Both the position numbers and the translations under genes were made by a program. From NCBI GenBank assembly GCA_036654375.1, contig JAVVSD010000005.1:38498-102497 (forward strand): a DNA stretch of 64,000 nucleotides. Reading direction: 5' to 3'. The stretch comes from RZYX01 sp036654375. GTDB lineage: Bacteria; Bacillota; Clostridia; Oscillospirales; Acutalibacteraceae. This document shows, in pieces, positions 1 to 8,500 of this stretch; positions within the stretch are counted from its first letter, which is position 1; each line of letters opens with the position of its first letter. The notes beneath the pieces are model-generated. The model did not search any database and had not been told where the DNA came from. It saw only the letters and a list, made by a program, of their open reading frames with translations.

Positions 1-1965
1 TAGCACTGTATCGCCAACCGCAAGCTGTCTTGGAAGGACATAGTCCTCCTCAAGCTGTGTTCTGCTTACTATTGGATTTATAAGGTCATCCATTGAATTT
101 GTGTGCTGTTTAACCTGCAACTTTGCAAGTCTTGCAAGCTCTGAAATATCCTTTGAATTTTTTGACATCTTTTTAAGATTATCAATTTCATCCATAAACG
201 CTGATGACTCTCTGCGTGCTTTTTCAACAATCTGCATCGCCTGTGCACGAGCCTTTTCAAGTTCCTTATCCTTAAGTTCATCAATGCTTTGGCGAATTTG
301 CTCTGCACTTTCCTGTGCTAAACGAGCTTTTTCGTTAAGCTCCTGTGCCTTTTGATGCTCCATCTCCATATTCAATCTGCTCTGCTCAAGCTTTTCAATA
401 ACATCTTCAAAGCGGCTGTTTTCCGTTGCAACAAGCTCCCTTGCTCTGTCAACAACCTGCTTTTCCATTCCAAGGCGTTCGGATATTGCGAATGCATTTG
501 AACGGCCCGGAACACCAATTAGCAAACGATATGTAGGACGAAGTGATGCAACATCAAATTCACAACATCCGTTTTCTACTCTCTTTGTTTGAAGTGCATA
601 TGCCTTAAGCTCTGCATAGTGTGTTGTGGACGCAATTTTTGCACCTTGGATATGAAGCCTTTCAAGAACTGCCATTGCAAGTGCTGCACCTTCTATTGGG
701 TCTGTACCCGCTCCAAGCTCATCGATGAGAACAAGCGTGTTTTCGTCGGATTCATCTATTATATTTATTATATTTTTCATGTGAGATGAAAAGGTTGAAA
801 GCGACTGCTCAATACTTTGTTCGTCGCCAATATCGGCAAATACTTTTTCAAAAACCGAAACCCTGCTATTGTCTGCCGCTGGGATTAAAAGCCCGCACAT
901 TGACATCAGTGTAAGCAATCCAATTGTTTTTATTGAAACAGTTTTTCCGCCTGTGTTTGGACCGGTTATTACAAGAGTGTCAAAGTCCTCACCAAGCTTT
1001 ATATTTGTCGGCACAACCTTTTTAGAGTCAATAAGTGGATGTCTTGCCGATTTAAGATCTATTATGCCTTTGTCGTTAAGCACGGGAACAGATGCCTTCA
1101 TTGCGTATCCAAGCTGTGCCTTTGCAAATATAAGGTTAAGCTCCACTGCACATTCATAGCTGCTCTTAATACTTTCTGAAAAAGAACCCGCCTCAACAGA
1201 AAGCTCGCAAAGTATGCGTTCTATCTCATCTCGTTCTTTACTTATCAAAACCTTTATCTCGTTGTTTGCTTCAACTACAGCCATCGGCTCTATAAAAACG
1301 GTTGAGCCGCTTGAAGATGTGTCGTGTACAAGTCCTGGCACTTCTGAACGGCACTCGTATTTTACTGGCACAACATATCGTCCGTTTCGCATCGTTATTA
1401 TTGATTCCTGCAACGCCTTTTGGTAATGAGATGAGCGAATTATCCTGTCAAGCTGTTCCCTGATTTTTGACTCATTATGCCTCATTTTGCGACGAATATC
1501 TGAAAGCTCAGAGGATGCACTGTCTGCCATTTCATCCTCTGACAGTATTGATGCAAATATTCTTTCCTCAAGATACTTGTTTGGACATAGTGAAGAAAAG
1601 AAAACATCAAGGCTTGTGCTAACTCCTGCACATTTTGAATGCCACTCCCCCATTCCTCGTATCGCACGAAGGGTTGACGCTATATTTAGAAGTTCACGCA
1701 TACTCAATGTTGCACCGCTGTCCGCAAGGCTCAACGCATTGTTGACATTTTTAAGCCCTCCAAACGATGGACCTCCGAATCGCGCAAGCAAATTAAAAGC
1801 ATCGCTCGTCTGATTAATTAACACCTGTGCCAAGTCAAGATTTGGCTGCGGACAAAGCTCCATTGCAAGCTGTTTTGCGTCATCACAAGAGGCATGACCT
1901 GCAAGCATTGTAAGAACTTTATCAAGCTCTATTGATTTGTAATGTTTGTTGTTTTGTTTTGTCAT
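1..1965 (-). CDS. mutS2: Endonuclease MutS2 (partial, C-terminus beyond window)
   Basis: MutS2 is a MutS-family ATPase without the mismatch-binding domain; in Firmicutes it is linked to suppression of recombination and rescue of collided ribosomes. The 655 codons visible start MTKQNNKHYKSIELDKVL. They carry the core and lever domains, then the ATPase with Walker A TGPNTGGKT near residue 333 and a Walker B/ABC region (LVLIDELGAGTDP), then a long charged coiled coil (EKARLAQESAEQIRQ). The C-terminal Smr nuclease domain, about 130 residues, lies beyond base 1. The ATG at 1965 overlaps the recO stop in an ATGA junction, so the two are translationally coupled. Confidence 0.95.
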   Translation of the reverse strand, partial: MTKQNNKHYKSIELDKVLTMLAGHASCDDAKQLAMELCPQPNLDLAQVLINQTSDAFNLLARFGGPSFGGLKNVNNALSLADSGATLSMRELLNIASTLRAIRGMGEWHSKCAGVSTSLDVFFSSLCPNKYLEERIFASILSEDEMADSASSELSDIRRKMRHNESKIREQLDRIIRSSHYQKALQESIITMRNGRYVVPVKYECRSEVPGLVHDTSSSGSTVFIEPMAVVEANNEIKVLISKERDEIERILCELSVEAGSFSESIKSSYECAVELNLIFAKAQLGYAMKASVPVLNDKGIIDLKSARHPLIDSKKVVPTNIKLGEDFDTLVITGPNTGGKTVSIKTIGLLTLMSMCGLLIPAADNSRVSVFEKVFADIGDEQSIEQSLSTFSSHMKNIINIIDESDENTLVLIDELGAGTDPIEGAALAMAVLERLHIQGAKIASTTHYAELKAYALQTKRVENGCCEFDVASLRPTYRLLIGVPGRSNAFAISERLGMEKQVVDRARELVATENSRFEDVIEKLEQSRLNMEMEHQKAQELNEKARLAQESAEQIRQSIDELKDKELEKARAQAMQIVEKARRESSAFMDEIDNLKKMSKNSKDISELARLAKLQVKQHTNSMDDLINPIVSRTQLEEDYVLPRQLAVGDTVL

Positions 1966-2711
1966 ATATGTTCTCCATAAACACTGTAATAAAAGTCAAG
2001 CGTTTTAAAATTTCTTTGTGTTTGTTGCATCAGATACCGTTCGCTAACAAAAGACAGCTGCTTTGTACCATCATCTGACAGATTAAAGTCAAATATCTTT
2101 GCAAAATCCGAATAAATTATGTATCTCATTGCAGAAATAACCCCATTTGAAAGCTTCTCTCCGCTCTCTTTTGTGCCACATTTTGAGCAGGTAAGTGTTC
2201 CGCTTGAAATGTTAAAATACATTATATCACTTTCAAACTCACCACAAGTTGAACACGCTAAAAGGTCTGGCATATAGCCTGACGCCGAAAGTGCGCGCAG
2301 CTCCAGCGTTGATTTTATAAGAAGTGGATTCCTTTTGCTTTTGCACAGCAAATGAAGCGAATTGAGAAGAAGACGCAAAAACTCCTCTGCATTATCCTCC
2401 TGAGGTGAAAGTTCTGACGAAACCTCTGCCAGATAAAGTGCAAGCGAAAGATTTTCTATATCTTTTCTCAAATCAAAAAACACCTCAATCGCTTCCGCAT
2501 TGTCAACAATATAGCTGTCTTTTGTGCGATAAAGTGTGAAGTGTGAGTAACACAGCAGTTGAGTAGAGCTTAAGTTCCGACTCTTGATATTTTTTGCTCC
2601 TCTTACAAAGGCACGCAACACTCCATGTTCTCTTGTAAGGATTGTTACAAGCCTGTCTGACTCACCTGTATTCTGTTCTCTGATTACCAGACCGTCCGTC
2701 TTTATGTGCAT
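1962..2711 (-). CDS. recO: DNA repair protein RecO
   Basis: RecO loads RecA onto SSB-coated DNA together with RecR. The 249-residue protein has the family's usual length: an N-terminal OB fold (LVIREQNTGESDRLV), a helical middle, and a zinc site with Cys153, Cys156, Cys175 and Cys178 (ACSTCG, CSKCG). It lies between yqzL, whose 3' end overlaps its start by 50 bases, and mutS2, joined by a 4-base stop/start overlap. The order era-yqzL-recO is the standard Firmicutes one. Confidence 0.95.
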   Translation of the reverse strand: MHIKTDGLVIREQNTGESDRLVTILTREHGVLRAFVRGAKNIKSRNLSSTQLLCYSHFTLYRTKDSYIVDNAEAIEVFFDLRKDIENLSLALYLAEVSSELSPQEDNAEEFLRLLLNSLHLLCKSKRNPLLIKSTLELRALSASGYMPDLLACSTCGEFESDIMYFNISSGTLTCSKCGTKESGEKLSNGVISAMRYIIYSDFAKIFDFNLSDDGTKQLSFVSERYLMQQTQRNFKTLDFYYSVYGEHI

Positions 2712-2829
2712 TTTTTGATTCTCCCTGATTTTGAATCACATTGCCTGACAGGTTGCTTTTATAGCTTATATAATCCTGTATTGCTCCGCTTTTTGCAAAT
2801 GTACTCCAGTTTGTGTTAAGGTTTTTCAT
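2662..2829 (-). CDS. yqzL: YqzL family small protein
   Basis: This 55-codon gene begins MKNLNTNWSTFAKSGAIQDY and has a strong SD (GGAGG) 8 bases before its ATG. The N-terminal pattern (aromatic W-x-x-F, then G-x-I-x-x-Y) is that of YqzL, a conserved Firmicutes microprotein of unknown function always found between era and recO, which is exactly its place here. The last 17 codons overlap the start of recO in another frame. The C-terminal half is polar and longer than I recall for other YqzL proteins, and may simply have been extended into recO. Confidence 0.8.
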   Translation of the reverse strand: MKNLNTNWSTFAKSGAIQDYISYKSNLSGNVIQNQGESKNAHKDGRSGNQRTEYR

Positions 2830-2897
2830 AAAATGCACCTCCGATATGTTGTACTAATACTTTTCCATATCAGAGTGCAATTATTAGAGGTAATTTT

Positions 2898-3797
2898 TTA
2901 ATCCAATCCAAAATTATGGATTAATCCGTCACGATTTCTCCAGCCCTCTTTGACTTTTACCCAGCACTGAAGATTTATATGGCATTCAAAAAATTCTTCC
3001 ATATCCTGTCTTGCATAGGTTGAAACTTTTTTTAGCATCGCTCCATTTTTACCTATTATTATACCTTTATGACTATCCTTTTCACAATATATTGTTGCTT
3101 CAATATCAAGAATATCACTGTCCTCACGCTCACGCATTTTTTCTATACTGACTGCTGTGCCATGAGGAATTTCTTTATCCAGAAGCCTTAAAAGCTTTTC
3201 TCTTATTATTTCTGCTGCCAGCACTCTTTCTGGCTGGTCTGTCAAAGTGTCATCCGGGAAAAAGTGCATTGATGGCTGTGAAATATTTTTGAGTTCCTGC
3301 TTAAGTGAGTCGACTCCTTCACCCTTTACAGCCGAAACCGGAACGATTGCATTAAACTCATAAAGTTTTGAAAGTTGAGCAATGCGAAGTGCAAGGTCCT
3401 CTTTCTTCTGCATTGTGTCTATCTTGTTTATTGCAAGGATAACAGGCATTTTTTGCTTTTTGAATTTTTCTATTAGTTCTTTTTCATTTTCGCGAAGCTC
3501 GCCACTCGGCTCAACAACAAAAAGACAAGCATCTACTCCTGAAATACTGTCGCTAACTGCTTTTACCATCTTTTCGCCAAGCTTTGTGCGTGGACGATGA
3601 TACCCAGGCGTGTCTGTAAACACAAGCTGAACATCGTCTTCTGTCAAAACTCCCATTATCTTTGTTCTTGTTGTCTGTGGCTTGTCTGATACTATTGCTA
3701 TTTTTTGCCCAAGCATGACATTGAGCAATGAGGACTTTCCAACATTGGGACATCCAACTATTGATATAAATGCGGTTTTAGTATTAATTTCTTTCAT
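2898..3797 (-). CDS. era: GTPase Era
   Basis: Era is an essential GTPase that binds the 3' end of 16S rRNA and assists 30S assembly at the membrane. G1 GCPNVGKSS lies at residues 15-23, G3 DTPG at 62-65, G4 NKID at 124-127, and a C-terminal KH RNA-binding domain carries the GKNG turn. I chose the ATG at 3797 because GGGAG sits 6 bases before it; an in-frame ATG four codons upstream at 3809 lacks an SD. Length from 3797 is 299 residues, normal for Era. It follows ybeY in the same direction, separated by a strong hairpin (3816-3848). Confidence 0.96.
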   Translation of the reverse strand: MKEINTKTAFISIVGCPNVGKSSLLNVMLGQKIAIVSDKPQTTRTKIMGVLTEDDVQLVFTDTPGYHRPRTKLGEKMVKAVSDSISGVDACLFVVEPSGELRENEKELIEKFKKQKMPVILAINKIDTMQKKEDLALRIAQLSKLYEFNAIVPVSAVKGEGVDSLKQELKNISQPSMHFFPDDTLTDQPERVLAAEIIREKLLRLLDKEIPHGTAVSIEKMREREDSDILDIEATIYCEKDSHKGIIIGKNGAMLKKVSTYARQDMEEFFECHINLQCWVKVKEGWRNRDGLIHNFGLD

Positions 3798-3815
3798 TTT
3801 TTCTCCCATATATTA

Positions 3816-3848
3816 GCTAAACGGCTTGAAACAAACAAGCCGTTTAGC
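3816..3848 (-). other. 13-bp perfect hairpin between ybeY and era
   Basis: GCTAAACGGCTTG is repeated inverted with a 7-base loop. On the transcribed (minus) strand no U-run follows, so it is not a classical terminator. It ends about 9 bases before the era SD and could act as an RNA processing or stability element inside the operon. Confidence 0.7.
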
Positions 3849-3854
3849 CGATTT

Positions 3855-4364
3855 TTATTCGTTTTCATCCATGTAATAACTGCCATCTCGTTTAAGACCA
3901 AGCTTTGTTAAAACCTGCTCTTCCTTTTCTCTCATATGAAGAAGCTCTATCCCACCTTGCTCATGGTCATAACCAAGCAGGTGAAGCATTGAATGCACAG
4001 AAAGATAACCAATCTCACGCTGGATACTGTGTCCATACTTTTCCGCCTGTTCCATTGCTCTTTCAGCAGAGATAACAATGTCGCCAAGCATCTGGTCGCC
4101 AGTGTCATGATTTATATCGTATGTACCATCAACTCCGAGTGGAAATGAAAGTACATCTGTGTCACGATCAATATTACGATACTGTTTGTTAAGCTTCTTT
4201 ATCTCTTCGTTATCAACAAGTCTAACACTGACCTCAGCATTTCCTTCAAACTCCTCGATGGTCAAAACGGCCGTGCAACAACGTCGAATAAGCATTCGCA
4301 CACCCTTAGGAATTTTCACTTCTTTTTGGTCATTTGTAATTATTACTTTAATCTTTTCAGCCAC
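3855..4364 (-). CDS. ybeY: Endoribonuclease YbeY (rRNA maturation factor)
   Basis: YbeY is a zinc-dependent single-strand endoribonuclease needed for 16S rRNA 3' end maturation and ribosome quality control. The metal site HSMLHLLGYDH (H-x3-H-x5-H type) is clear in the last third. No ATG is available near the 5' end. AGGA lies at 4374-4377, giving spacing 0 to TTG 4373, 6 to TTG 4367 and 9 to GTG 4364; either of the last two is reasonable and I report the GTG. Its neighbours phoH (upstream) and era (downstream) are the usual ones. Confidence 0.93.
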   Translation of the reverse strand: MAEKIKVIITNDQKEVKIPKGVRMLIRRCCTAVLTIEEFEGNAEVSVRLVDNEEIKKLNKQYRNIDRDTDVLSFPLGVDGTYDINHDTGDQMLGDIVISAERAMEQAEKYGHSIQREIGYLSVHSMLHLLGYDHEQGGIELLHMREKEEQVLTKLGLKRDGSYYMDENE

Positions 4365-4424
4365 CAAAACCAATCCTTTCTAATAATATTAATATAAGGC
4401 TTGTCCGTTAATCTGCACTCAAAA

Positions 4425-5393
4425 TTAATTTTTACGGTCATTCTTTTCATCACTTTTTTCGTAAGCTTTGACAATTTCCTGAACTAATCTGTGCCTTACA
4501 ACATCACGCTCATCAAAATAAATTGTTCTAATATCGTCTACTTTTTTAAGAACTTTTATTACATCCTTAAGACCTGATTGCTTTCCGCTTGGAAGATCTA
4601 TTTGTGTTATATCTCCTGTTACAACAATTTTAGAGTTAAACCCAAGACGAGTTAAAAACATTTTCATCTGCTCTCGAGTTGTGTTCTGAGCTTCGTCTAA
4701 AATTATGAAGCTATCATCAAGTGTTCTTCCACGCATATATGCCAGTGGAGCTACTTCTATTGTACCACGTTCGAAGTGTTTTTGAAAGCTTTCTGCTCCA
4801 AGCATTTCAAACAACGCATCATACAATGGTCTAAGATAAGGATCAACCTTTTGCTGCAAGTCCCCCGGAAGAAATCCGAGGCTTTCACCAGCTTCTACAG
4901 CTGGCCTTGTTAGAATTATTCTGCTAATTTCCTTTGCCTTGAAAGCTTTGACTGCCATTGCAACGGCAAGATATGTCTTTCCCGTTCCAGCAGGACCTAT
5001 TCCAAAGACAATCGTATTGCTGCGAATAGCCTCAAGATACTTTTCCTGCCCAAGTGTTTTTGCCTTGACGGGTTTTCCTTTTGATGTTATGCAGACACAG
5101 TCTGCCATCATTGCCGAAAGCTTGTCGCTCTGTCCATCTCCAACAAGCGTTAAAACATATCTGACATTTTGCTCGTCAAGAGTCTGACCCTTTTTCATTA
5201 ACAAAAGCAATCCGTCAATTGCCTTTGCTGCTTTTTTTACCTTTTCTTCTTCACCTAAAAGCTTGATTTGTGACCCACGGCTAATGAGCTTGACATCGCA
5301 CTCATCTTCTATGAGCTTTATATGCTCATCAAAACTGCCAAATAAATTAACCACTTGTTCAAAATTCTCTATTTCGACAGTTCTTTCCGCCAT
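4425..5393 (-). CDS. phoH: PhoH family protein (PhoH-like ATPase)
   Basis: PhoH-like P-loop ATPases resemble superfamily 1 helicases and are functionally linked with YbeY in RNA metabolism; the precise activity is unsettled. The 322 residues include Walker A GPAGTGKT at 133-140, Walker B IILDEAQNT and a later GDITQIDLP motif, all typical. The N-terminal 100 residues contain a KH-like segment. It heads the phoH-ybeY pair, with about 60 bases to ybeY. In many Clostridia an HD-family PgpH gene lies between them; it is absent here. Confidence 0.93.
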   Translation of the reverse strand: MAERTVEIENFEQVVNLFGSFDEHIKLIEDECDVKLISRGSQIKLLGEEEKVKKAAKAIDGLLLLMKKGQTLDEQNVRYVLTLVGDGQSDKLSAMMADCVCITSKGKPVKAKTLGQEKYLEAIRSNTIVFGIGPAGTGKTYLAVAMAVKAFKAKEISRIILTRPAVEAGESLGFLPGDLQQKVDPYLRPLYDALFEMLGAESFQKHFERGTIEVAPLAYMRGRTLDDSFIILDEAQNTTREQMKMFLTRLGFNSKIVVTGDITQIDLPSGKQSGLKDVIKVLKKVDDIRTIYFDERDVVRHRLVQEIVKAYEKSDEKNDRKN

Positions 5394-5566
5394 TTAAACT
5401 CTCCTTGCATTTATAGTACAGATTAGACAATAATTTAATTTTTATATAAAACTCAATATAATTTTTTATTCTACAACTAAATTATTATAACCTATACATA
5501 AAAAAATAATAATTGGCAATTTATATAAAATTTATTTGTCTTACTTATACAAATAGTAATATAAAT

Positions 5567-6742
5567 CTAATTTTCAAGGTATATTTCCTGATTTTGACAT
5601 ATATTTTCCTCACATTCATAACTTCCTTTGATTGTTGAACTACCATCAACATTTTTTACTTCAACATTTTCACTCACTATTTTTACTTTTTCAAATTTCT
5701 CTCTTTGTGCTTTTGAAAACCTTTCAAAAGCCACAAGTTGACAGTTGCTCTCGTCAAGAGTTATTTCCTTTTTTTCATAAATTTTGTAACCTTCTTTTAC
5801 ATATCCTACAGGCAAAATATTATTTGCCAAAGTAAGCCTGAACTCATGCCTATAATACTCACCGCTTACATCTTTATTAGAAAGCCAAAAAAGTGGTATA
5901 TCAAGCCCAAAAAACAGTATACGATATCTCTTCTTTTCTTTAACCTGAACTTCTTGTGTTATTTTTGCTGGCTGAATTTCTGCTAAGTTTCTATTTGTTT
6001 TTGCAACTATTATTCCTTTCGCGTGCTTAAGCTTTGCTGTGCCATCAAGATTTTCAACAACACCGCTTATGAGCAAGTCGCCTTTTGCAACTGCCGCTCC
6101 AAGAACCTGCTGCGTCTGTCCCTCATAGACCTCAAGCTTTATTATCTGCCCGCCGTACGCTGCCACAATGTTGCATGGCGTGCGTTGCTCTATTTTGGGC
6201 TTTTTAATGCTTTCTCTCACCTCTATTGTTGCTTTGCTTCCGCTTATGTTAAGAGCCAGCCAAGATATCTGCTCAAGCTTATCTTTTGCTTGTTCTGTCA
6301 CTGCCGTAACATCTATTTTGGCTATTCTTGTGCCTGTTGAAACGCCAAGTTCATCAAACACTTGCAAAATTTCTTTATTTGTGACCTCGTCATTGCCCTC
6401 TATTTCTATTGTCCAAAGTCTGGTTGAAAGGGCTACAATTAGAAGGATAAACACTATAAATCCTACCAAAAACCCCACTCTTACTCTGTGCTTGTGCATC
6501 AAAAATGGTATGCCATGTTTTTCTTTTATTCGCACTTTCATTGACGAACGTTTTGCGCAATCTTTTATTCTTTTATATCCTATTATATTCGTGTTTGCAA
6601 AAATCACACCGCCTTTGCTCTCAACATCCCACAGTACAATTTTCTTTTGTGCGCATAGATTAATAAAGCGTTCGGAAAATCCGCCGCTTGCTGTAAAAGT
6701 TATATATCCAAGAACATACCTTATTAATTTAATAAAAAACAT
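5567..6742 (-). CDS. yqfD: Sporulation protein YqfD
   Basis: YqfD is a membrane protein of the sigma-E regulon, required for efficient sporulation in clostridia. The 391 residues start MFFIKLIRYVLGYITF, carry one clear membrane segment at about residues 88-110 (VGFLVGFIVFILLIVALS) and a long extracytoplasmic part beginning with a POTRA-like stretch (WTIEIEGNDEVTNKEIL). GGAGAG precedes the ATG. It directly follows yqfC, as in other spore formers. The 173-base gap to phoH is AT-rich with no clear signal. Confidence 0.92.
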   Translation of the reverse strand: MFFIKLIRYVLGYITFTASGGFSERFINLCAQKKIVLWDVESKGGVIFANTNIIGYKRIKDCAKRSSMKVRIKEKHGIPFLMHKHRVRVGFLVGFIVFILLIVALSTRLWTIEIEGNDEVTNKEILQVFDELGVSTGTRIAKIDVTAVTEQAKDKLEQISWLALNISGSKATIEVRESIKKPKIEQRTPCNIVAAYGGQIIKLEVYEGQTQQVLGAAVAKGDLLISGVVENLDGTAKLKHAKGIIVAKTNRNLAEIQPAKITQEVQVKEKKRYRILFFGLDIPLFWLSNKDVSGEYYRHEFRLTLANNILPVGYVKEGYKIYEKKEITLDESNCQLVAFERFSKAQREKFEKVKIVSENVEVKNVDGSSTIKGSYECEENICQNQEIYLEN

Positions 6743-6772
6743 AATACTCTCCTGACAATTTATTTTTATATT

Positions 6773-7060
6773 TTATGAAAAATCAATTGTCAGAATGTTG
6801 CCTTGGATTATTACCTGCTCGTTAAAATAAGACTTTACTATCAGGTCTGTTCCGAAAAATTTTACCTCATTTTTCCCAATGTTAAGTCTTATCGCATCAT
6901 CGCTATACTCCAAAACGCCTTTACACCCCTCAATTATTGCCTCACTGTTACCTGAAAGCTCAATAAATGCAGTACCACGAGCAACAGTCTGTGGCACCTG
7001 CAAATTTTCACTGATTATTTGTGATTTTTTCTTTGTCTGTACCTCATTACTACGACTCAT
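6773..7060 (-). CDS. yqfC: Sporulation protein YqfC
   Basis: YqfC belongs to the YabP/YqfC family of small beta-rich sporulation proteins made under sigma-E. The 95 residues contain the family core: ARGTAFIELSGN, then GVLEYSDDAIRLN and the C-terminal IIQGNILTIDFS. I start at the ATG at 7060 because AGAGGTG lies just upstream; the longer frame opens with a TTG six codons earlier that overlaps this SD. It forms a two-gene unit with yqfD. Confidence 0.92.
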   Translation of the reverse strand: MSRSNEVQTKKKSQIISENLQVPQTVARGTAFIELSGNSEAIIEGCKGVLEYSDDAIRLNIGKNEVKFFGTDLIVKSYFNEQVIIQGNILTIDFS

Positions 7061-7150
7061 TATGCACACCTCTTTCAATGATATTTATGATGATTTTAAC
7101 AGAATAATAACCTTTTATCAGGCATAACAATTATAAAAAAGGAGGTGCAT

Positions 7151-8227
7151 ATGTTGAGGACTGATGTTAACTCAAAACTTGCAAATGTTCCAATACTCAT
7201 TATTGTTATCATCCTCGCCTACTGCCTTTTACGATATCCTGACACTGTATCAAGTGGAATAAAGGAAGGTTTGTATCTTTGCTCAGGCGTTATTATACCA
7301 TCGCTTTTCCCTTTTATGGTCCTTTCATCATTTCTTATAAAGTCAGATTTGTGTGCAAAATTTGCTCACATCTTTGAGCCATTCACTCGCACTATATTCA
7401 AGCTTCCAGGCTGTACAGCTGTGGTTATTTTTATGAGCCTTATCGGTGGATTTCCAATTGGTGCAAAGATGACATATGAAATGTTTGAAAGCCATCAGAT
7501 TACCATGTCGCAAGCTAAGCGGATGATGTATTTTTGCATTAATGCTGGTCCTGCTTTTGTTATAAATGCGGTGGGATTTACCATGCTCGGCAGTTCCAAA
7601 GCAGGTGTGATTATCTTTGCTTCACTTTGCATAACTTCCGTTGTTGTCGGAATTGTGACATCTTTCACAGAAAATGACGACACTGATTGCAATATGCTTT
7701 CCGCTCCGCTCCTGAATGTCAAAAAAAATATTGCTAATGCAGTTACAGAATCAGCATCTGATGCTGCACAGGCTATTTTTTCTGTCTGTGTTTGGGTAAT
7801 ACTTTTTTCCTGTTTTGGATCTCTAATTTCACTTGCTCCAATATCCGATAATGCCTCCGCAATTATTAAATGCTTTCTTGAAGTGACATCCGGGTGCAAA
7901 GCCGCCTCTGGAACGCTTGGAATTCCAGCGGTTGCCTTTGTTCTCGGCTGGTCGGGGTTTTGCGTCCAATTTCAGATATTGCAATACATACAGGGAGTTG
8001 GCTTGGGCTTTATGAAATTTATCATATCCAGGCTTATTTCTGCAACGGTTTCCTTATTTATATGCAACCAACTGTTGCGTGTTTTCCCTTGCGAAGTTCA
8101 AACCTTTTCATCTAACGCTCTTGCTTTTGATGCTGTATTTTCAGTTTCTGCACCTGCGGCTGCTGCTCTTTTATTCATGAGTGCTGTACTTATTTTAGAC
8201 CTTGATACGAAGCGTAAAATGTGTTAA
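7151..8227 (+). CDS. ylbJ: Sporulation integral membrane protein YlbJ / SpoVV
   Basis: YlbJ (SpoVV) is a nucleoside-recognition (gate domain) membrane protein. In Bacillus subtilis it sits in the outer forespore membrane and helps move dipicolinic acid from mother cell to forespore. The 358 residues have about eight hydrophobic segments and the family motifs SLFPFMVLSSFL, GGFPIGAK and INAGPAFVI. GGAGG at 7141-7145 fixes the ATG at 7151; a GTG two codons earlier overlaps the SD. It diverges from yqfC, giving a sporulation pair around 7061-7150. Confidence 0.92.
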   Translation: MLRTDVNSKLANVPILIIVIILAYCLLRYPDTVSSGIKEGLYLCSGVIIPSLFPFMVLSSFLIKSDLCAKFAHIFEPFTRTIFKLPGCTAVVIFMSLIGGFPIGAKMTYEMFESHQITMSQAKRMMYFCINAGPAFVINAVGFTMLGSSKAGVIIFASLCITSVVVGIVTSFTENDDTDCNMLSAPLLNVKKNIANAVTESASDAAQAIFSVCVWVILFSCFGSLISLAPISDNASAIIKCFLEVTSGCKAASGTLGIPAVAFVLGWSGFCVQFQILQYIQGVGLGFMKFIISRLISATVSLFICNQLLRVFPCEVQTFSSNALAFDAVFSVSAPAAAALLFMSAVLILDLDTKRKMC

Positions 8228-8265
8228 AATCTGTGTATTACTTAACAGTTGGGAGCTTTGGGAAT

Positions 8266-8478
8266 ATGCAGCGTCTTATAAACACAGATATTTCACCTGC
8301 GTGTGAATACTGCTATTTAGGTAGATTATCTTCTGATAATTGCTCTGTATTATGTTCCAGAAATGGTGTCATGTCCCCTTCTTCCTCTTGCCGACATTTT
8401 AAATATGACCCGCTTAAAAGGCATCCAAAAAGGACACCAAAGCTTAGGGAATATTCAAAAGAGGAATTTGAACTGTAA
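8266..8478 (+). CDS. Conserved-looking small Cys-rich protein
   Basis: Seventy residues with two CxxC-like pairs (CEYCYLG, CSVLCSRNG), a fifth Cys, and a charged tail DPLKRHPKRTPKLREYS. The spacing of the cysteines and the YDPLKR-P-K-P tail look like a small metal-binding or rubredoxin-like protein; I recall similar short proteins in clostridial genomes but no assigned role. The ATG at 8266 has GGGAG 10 bases upstream; a GTG at 8221 would overlap the ylbJ stop without an SD. It ends 22 bases before the DUF1015 gene and is probably co-transcribed with it. Confidence 0.6.
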   Translation: MQRLINTDISPACEYCYLGRLSSDNCSVLCSRNGVMSPSSSCRHFKYDPLKRHPKRTPKLREYSKEEFEL

Positions 8479-8500
8479 TCTTTATCAGGAGTGTTTATTA

